Source: Ifrita kowaldi
Lineage: Eukaryota; Chordata; Aves; Passeriformes; Cinclosomatidae
Direction of reading: 5' to 3'
NCBI GenBank assembly: GCA_013398055.1
Contig: VZRS01007538.1
Location: 67,275-131,274 of the forward strand
Length of the DNA stretch: 64,000 nt
A model generated the notes under the pieces. The model was not told the origin of the DNA. It saw only the letters and a list, made by a program, of their open reading frames with translations, and ran no database searches. This document shows positions 59,077 through 64,000 of this stretch, in pieces. Both the position numbers and the translations under genes were made by a program. The stretch's first letter is position 1; each line of letters begins with the position of its first letter.

Positions 59077-59077
59077 N
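59077..59077. other. Single ambiguous base (N)
   Basis: One N; the 100 bp to its left are unusually CpG-rich. It may be a join like the one at 19416. Confidence 0.4.
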
Positions 59078-60754
59078 AGCAAATGGAGTCGTTGTGGGAC
59101 CCGGCCCTGCTCTGTCCCCAAGGACCTGGGGAGATGTGGGACTCTGCCCCCCAGAGCACAGCACCCTTGGCTGAGGGGCTGGGTGCAGGATTTGGAGATG
59201 AGCTTTCCCTGAGCGTGCCTTCAGTCTGTGCTCGGGGAGCTGCTGCTGCTGTGGAGCGCTGCTCGTGGCTGCTGGGGGAGGGAAACCCGCAGTCCCCGCC
59301 GAGCTGAACCTTCCTGGGGGCTGCTGCCAGCAATCACACTTTGCACTGCTGCCAGCACAGTCCCTTCCAAACCGGGAATGCAAGCAGGGATTGAGCTCGG
59401 GCCTGCCTGAGGTCTCCTGCTGGTTTGTGGGGTTTCCCTGGGCTCTGCCCTCCCAGATTTGTATTTCCCAGGATCTGGGCCTGCTTTCCCTTCTCGCTGT
59501 GTCTCTGGAGCACCCACTCCTGGTGCTCTGGGAGGTGGCCAGAAGCCAGTGAGGATCTCCAGGCTGCTGGGATGGGTTTGTGAAGGGATTTAATGCGTGG
59601 CCTGATGTCCCCACGGGGCTGCAGCTGGGTGAGGGTGGCTGTGCCCACAGCTCCCTGCAGCACAGGCACCCTGTGCCCCTGCTGGGGCTTCCCTGGCCTC
59701 CTGCTCCCCCTGCTCCTTGGGCAGGTCTTCTGCAAGCAGGAGAGATGCAACTGGAGTTATTTCAGCAGGAAAAAAGTGCTGGAGAGCTCGAGGTGAGAGG
59801 GGTGTGTCAGGGGAGAGCCACGTGTGCCAGTGGCAGGAGGCTTCACTGCCAGGAGCTGTGTGTGAGCCTGAACCTGCCTCTCCAGGCAGGGTTTGCCCAG
59901 GCTGCAGCAGGAGCGTGGGGTGGCTTAGCATCAACACCACGGTGCCAAATCCTCCCTGGCTGAGCGTGGCTCACACCAGCACCATCTCATCCTTTGCATC
60001 GCCAGGTAAAATACGCTGCAGTGATGAATATTGCCTCTTCATTTAAAAATGATGGGAAAAAATCATCTCCCTCCCTGGCACTGCTCCGACCTGGAAAGGT
60101 CTGAGGGAGAGCAGAGCCTTGGTACCTTTGTACATCCCTCTGTTAACCCGAGTGCCACGAGAGCATCACCAGCCTCACTCAAACAAGGGCTTTTTGCTGA
60201 GGAGGAGCCTCAGGTGACCTGTGGGACCTGGCAATGGCTGGGACTGGCAAACACTGCACATTATAAAACAATTCCAAGAGGGAAGTACGGCAATCCTGGC
60301 AGTGGGAAATGAGCAGGGCAGGGCTTTCCTGAAACCCTGGCTGCTCTGGACAAGGTGGCTCCTGGTGCCTTCCTGCAAAGCCTGCCTTATCTCCAGGGAA
60401 GGAAGAGTCCTAATTGAGGAGCTGCATGCTGTGCATTCACCCCCAGCTCTGATTTATGGCTGCTGCTGCTGCTGCTGGAATACATATTCATGGCAGGGTT
60501 TGCATAGAGCAAAGCAAATTATTCTTGTGGAAATATATAGGGCAAGAATCCTTTCAGTTTGTTACCTCCTTGAGTGTCTCTGGTGATTGGAATGAAAAGC
60601 AGAGTGGTGGCTTTGGGTCTGCGTCAGTCTGGGAGGGAAGGGGAGCATTCCTTAGGGAGCAGTGCTTTGGAAAGGGATGTGGAGGATCCACAAATGCTGA
60701 TGGACCCTGCCATTTATCCCCAGATCACTCCTGTACATCATTACCAGAGAATTC

Positions 60755-60930
60755 TGGGATGGTTTGGGGCCTTAAAGCTCATCTCAGGAACACCTTCCAC
60801 TGGTCCAGGTTGCTCCAAGTTCCATCCAGCCTGGACACTTCCAGGGATCCGGGGGCAGCCACAGCCTCTCTGGGCATCCTGTGCCTCCCCACCCTCACAG
60901 GGAAGGATTTTTTCCTGATACCAAATTTAA
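60755..60930 (-). mobile_element. CR1 3' fragment
   Basis: Reverse-strand CR1 with TTTGGGGCCTTAAAGCTCAT, CACCTTCCACTGGTCCAGG and GGATCCGGGGGCAGCCACAG, ending at the complement of the GGAAGGAATT block. Confidence 0.85.
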
Positions 60931-60954
60931 ATCTGTGCTCTTTCAGCTCTTTCC

Positions 60955-61212
60955 CAGAATCACAGAATGAACGAGGTTGGAAAAGGCCTTTGAGATCATT
61001 GAGTCCAGCCTATGACCCAACACCTCCTCATCAGCCAAACCACGGCACTGAGGGCCACGTCCAGGCTTTGTTAAACCCTCCAGGGACGGTGACTCCACCC
61101 AGCCCTGGGCAGAGATTCCAGTGCCCAATCACTCTTTCAGTGAAGAATTCGTTCCTGATGTCCAACCTAAACTTCCCCTGGTGCAGCCTGAGGCTGTGTC
61201 CTCTCTTTCTTT
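60955..61212 (-). mobile_element. CR1 3' fragment (second subfamily)
   Basis: Reverse-strand CR1 starting CAGAATCACAGAATGAACGA, with GGCCTTTGAGATCATTGAGT, AACACCTCCTCATCAGCC and TGATGTCCAACCTAAACTTC. It lies 24 bp from the CR1 at 60755, same orientation but another subfamily. Confidence 0.93.
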
Positions 61213-62289
61213 ATCAGATCTGTTGGATAAACTGCTCCCCATGCGCTGCTGGCCCAGCCTGGAAGGGGCCGTGCCACTGAGGGTGAGTTACTGGGGTGTG
61301 GCCACCTTGCCCCACTGCCCACAAATACCAACCCCTCGTCCTTCCCCAGCACTGCCAGGAGCAGGCAAATCCCAGAGCCCAGGGAGAGCTGCTGCTGATT
61401 CCTGATGGAATGTGAGCTTTTAGTGTGCTGTGGAGATGAGATCTCCCGTTCAATTAATACACTCTGAACTCCAAATAATTACTGAAGGATAAAAAGAGCT
61501 CCAAGGGATGGATTACGTCCACAGCTGAGTGTGTCCTGAATGAAGGCAGGTCGGGACTGCTCCTCTCCTGGAGAGAAAATGCCTTTAGAAAGCCCGTGCC
61601 TGGGTCTGCCTGTGCAAATCCGAGCTCCTTCCCTTTTCCACTTGAATTATAAAATGTTTCTGTTTGTTTTATACAAGCATTCAATTGGCTTTGATAAGGA
61701 ACACGATGTTATTTACTGTGCTCTAGCCTTGTACTTTAATCTGTGTTTTAGCAGCAGAACAAATTAACTGCTTTCTCCATCTCCAGGCAGAGCTCTCTGG
61801 TCCGGAGCCAGCTGAGCCTCCCAACAAAGGATGCTTTTAGTGCCTGCATCTTCCCGAGCTCCCATCTTTAGTGGATTATTTTATTATTCTGCCTCTGATT
61901 GGAGATCAGAAGTGGCTGTGTTTAAAGCTCTGTGTTTACACTAAACCAGCCTAAGCCCCCGAGCTGCAGCAGCCTGGCTCTGCTCCACGGAGAGCACCCC
62001 GTGTTCTTCCCAGTCCTGGGCTCTGCCAGAGTCACAGGGCTCTGACACACGTGGAGGGAAGTGGCAAATGCTGCCTGGGCAGCCAGGGATTATTAATCCT
62101 GGGAATTAACAGATGGGGAAATTTGGAAGCTAAAGAAACCTCCCTGAAAAGGGCTCATCTTCTGTAGGGTGGCAGCAGGGCCAGGGCAGGGATTGTCCCC
62201 TGTGCTGGGCACTGCTGTGGTCACCTGGGGTCAGTTTTGTGCCCCTCAGGACAATACAGACCCTGAGGGGCTGGAGCGTGTCCAGGGCA
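61213..62289. other. Intronic sequence with AT-rich stretches
   Basis: 61440-61780 and 61860-61940 are AT-rich and repeat-free. Nothing else recognised. Confidence 0.5.
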
Positions 62290-62740
62290 GGGAACGGAGC
62301 TGGGAAGGGGCTGGAGCCCCAGGAGCAGCTGAGGGAGCTGGGAAAGGGGCTCAGCCTGGAGCAAAGGAGGCTCAGGGGGGACCTTGTGGCTCTGCACAAC
62401 TCCCTCTGCACAACTCCCTGACAGGAGGGGGCAGCCGGGGGGGGTCGGGCTCTGCTCCCAGGGAACAGGGACAGGAGGAGAGGGAACGGCCTCAGGCCGG
62501 GCCAGGGGAGGCTCAGGGTGGACAGCAGCAGGAATTTCCCCATGGAAAGGGCTGTCCAGCCCTGGCACAGCTGCCCGGGGCAGGGGTGGAGTCCCCATCC
62601 CTGGAGGGGTTTAACAGACCTGTGGATGTGGCACTCGGGGACATGGGGCAGTGGTGGCCTGGGCAGTGCTGGGGGTGGTTGGACTCGATGGTCTCCCAGG
62701 GCTTTTCCAACCTTAAAGAAGCTGGAATTCAGCATCCTCT
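62290..62740 (+). mobile_element. CR1 element, about 450 bp
   Basis: Close relative of 16830-17228, from GGAACGGAGCTGGGAAGGGG to TTTTCCAACCTTAAAGAAGC. It carries a private 14-bp tandem duplication (CTCTGCACAACTCC twice, 62390-62417) and keeps GGACAGCAGCAGGAATTTCC where the other copy has GGATTTTGAGGAATATTTC. Confidence 0.92.
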
Positions 62741-64000
62741 TCCCCAGCCAAAGCTCCATCACTCTGGTGCTGCAGAGAGGCTGGAAAATCAGGGAGAGCC
62801 TCGTCACTGGTCACCAAACCCTCTGTGCCCCTGAACCCCAGCAGTTTGGGGTAGAAGTGGTGGAGAACTTCAGGTTGTTGTGGCTTTGGACGAAGTTTTC
62901 TGACCAGATCCTGCTGGAAGGGATGCCAGGTCCCAGTAAAACAGCCACTTTCTTCTGGCCAACATTACCACAAAAATTATTATTTCCATGCTGGAAAGCT
63001 GCTTATCCAAACTCTGCCCAGCCCTGATTCTATCTCGGTTCTTTGGGAAGGATTTAAAGGAAGATCATGTTATAAACTCACTCACATTTTCTCCCCCCGC
63101 TGCCGTCACAGTAAAAAACTAAAACCTCACATAAAATATCTGTTTTTTCTCAGTCCTCGGTTACAAATCACTGGATTTCATGTGCTTTCCCACTCGTCCT
63201 GTTCAAATATAGATTGTGCCATGCATAGAAATGCAGAATTATTTAAGGCTCCATAAAAAAGGAACTCTCAAGCTCTTGGTTTTTCCAGGTATTTGTGTCT
63301 CTGGGCTGAATTCAGGGGGAAACCACTGGCAGCAGAACTCACATTCCCTGTCCAAAAGGATCATTTGGACCTTGCTGAAGCTTTCCAGAAGTCAGAATAA
63401 ACCTACTGCAAATTCCTGTCCCCATTGTAGTTCCCATCCCGTGTCCCAGCTGTGACACTTGCCAGACAGAAAATTCCTGAAATAAACCCAGGTGCTGCAG
63501 GAATTGTGTGGAGCAGTTTCACTGAGGAGAGGACACTTGGGGTATTATTTCCCTGACCACGAAATGGAAACCATGTTTAGGAAATGAAGGGTTTTTCCTG
63601 TTTAAGAAGAAGGAAGGCACGGGCAGGCAGAGCTCTTGTGGTGCAGGTTCTGTGTGCTGCCCTGAATTGGCTGCAGAATTCCTTGGAAGAAAACCCTGAA
63701 ACTTTCTCCTTGTGGGAATGTTTTTACTGGTTTCACACAGCTGGTGGAAAACTGTGCTGCTGAGAAATCACTTGCCTCAAAAGCAAACGTAGGACAGGAT
63801 TTTTATGGCACCTTGAACTCTTGTTTGAGTGCCACGGGATGATTCCAACGATTCCACAGCTCAGGATACAGGGAATTCTCGGTGCTCCTGCCCTGCTTCC
63901 CACCTCCAGTGGGGAAGGGGCTGGATCCACCTGCCCTTCCTTCCCAAAGAGTTTCCAGCAGCTCCAAGTCTAATGAAATCTCCTCTTTCCGTGTAACGGC
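62741..64000. other. Intronic sequence to the window end
   Basis: Unique sequence. No exon, RNA gene or mobile element recognised. Confidence 0.5.

Larger units (their letters stand above)
57994..60754. other. Intronic sequence with an ATT repeat and a single N
   Basis: Holds (ATT)n-like sequence at 58645-58671 and an N at 59077. A long minus-strand open frame (58667-59614) has no domains. No exon recognised. Confidence 0.5.
41798..64000 (+). other. GALNT17: GALNT17 intron downstream of the exon (partial)
   Basis: At least 22.2 kb of intron follows the exon. The next expected exon should open with Val-Trp-Leu-Cys-Gly-Gly, and no such stretch was seen, so the intron probably runs past the window end. 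Repeats within it are listed separately. Confidence 0.7.

Noticed and set aside
58667..59614. 315-codon open frame, minus strand
   Set aside because: Compositionally biased, no recognisable domain, crosses an N and overlaps a microsatellite at its end. Long chance frames are common in GC-rich intron.
1..64000. tRNA, rRNA, snRNA or bacterial operon elements
   Set aside because: No cloverleaf, rRNA or snRNA-like sequence was recognised by eye. Shine-Dalgarno and operon logic do not apply to this genome. A tRNAscan or Rfam search would be decisive.

Overview
This window is a stretch of a bird genome, most likely a songbird. The evidence is a dense scatter of CR1 non-LTR retrotransposon 3' ends in both orientations, endogenous-retrovirus solo LTRs that resemble passerine types, GC-rich introns with many minisatellites, and one unmistakable vertebrate coding exon with consensus splice signals. 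There is no sign of bacterial gene organisation. Nearly all open frames in the window are accidents of GC-rich DNA, CR1 copies or tandem repeats.

The only protein-coding exon I can support is at 41680-41797 (+). It encodes 39 residues of the catalytic domain of a polypeptide N-acetylgalactosaminyltransferase, and the YGGEN variant and flanking residues point to GALNT17 (formerly WBSCR17/GALNTL3). The window is therefore read as two very long GALNT17 introns: at least 41.7 kb upstream and at least 22.2 kb downstream of the exon. GALNT17 is known to have giant introns and to lie near AUTS2, on a microchromosome (chromosome 19) in chicken and zebra finch. That location is background knowledge, not something the sequence shows.

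Layout. 1-8 kb: CR1 fragments, a GGGAT microsatellite and one copy of a dispersed 202-bp repeat. 8-26.6 kb: three LTR insertions and an LTR stub, all minus strand, more CR1s, and a 23-bp minisatellite at 22.2-22.7 kb. 28-39 kb: long CR1 copies, a 31-bp minisatellite, a 59-60-bp minisatellite interrupted by a CR1, and a 104-bp, about 99% identical inverted repeat at 34.2-34.7 kb. 41.7 kb: the exon. 43-45 kb: the second copy of the dispersed repeat and a GTGGGGTCA-type array containing a 12-N gap. 45-64 kb: mostly unique intron with AT-rich islands that could be conserved non-coding elements, plus a few CR1s.

I found no new multi-gene system. The strongest unexplained structures are the 34.2-34.7 kb inverted repeat (a potential long hairpin in the GALNT17 pre-mRNA), the paired 202-bp repeat, the CR1-interrupted minisatellite, and two single-N positions, one of which abuts a truncated LTR and suggests collapsed sequence.
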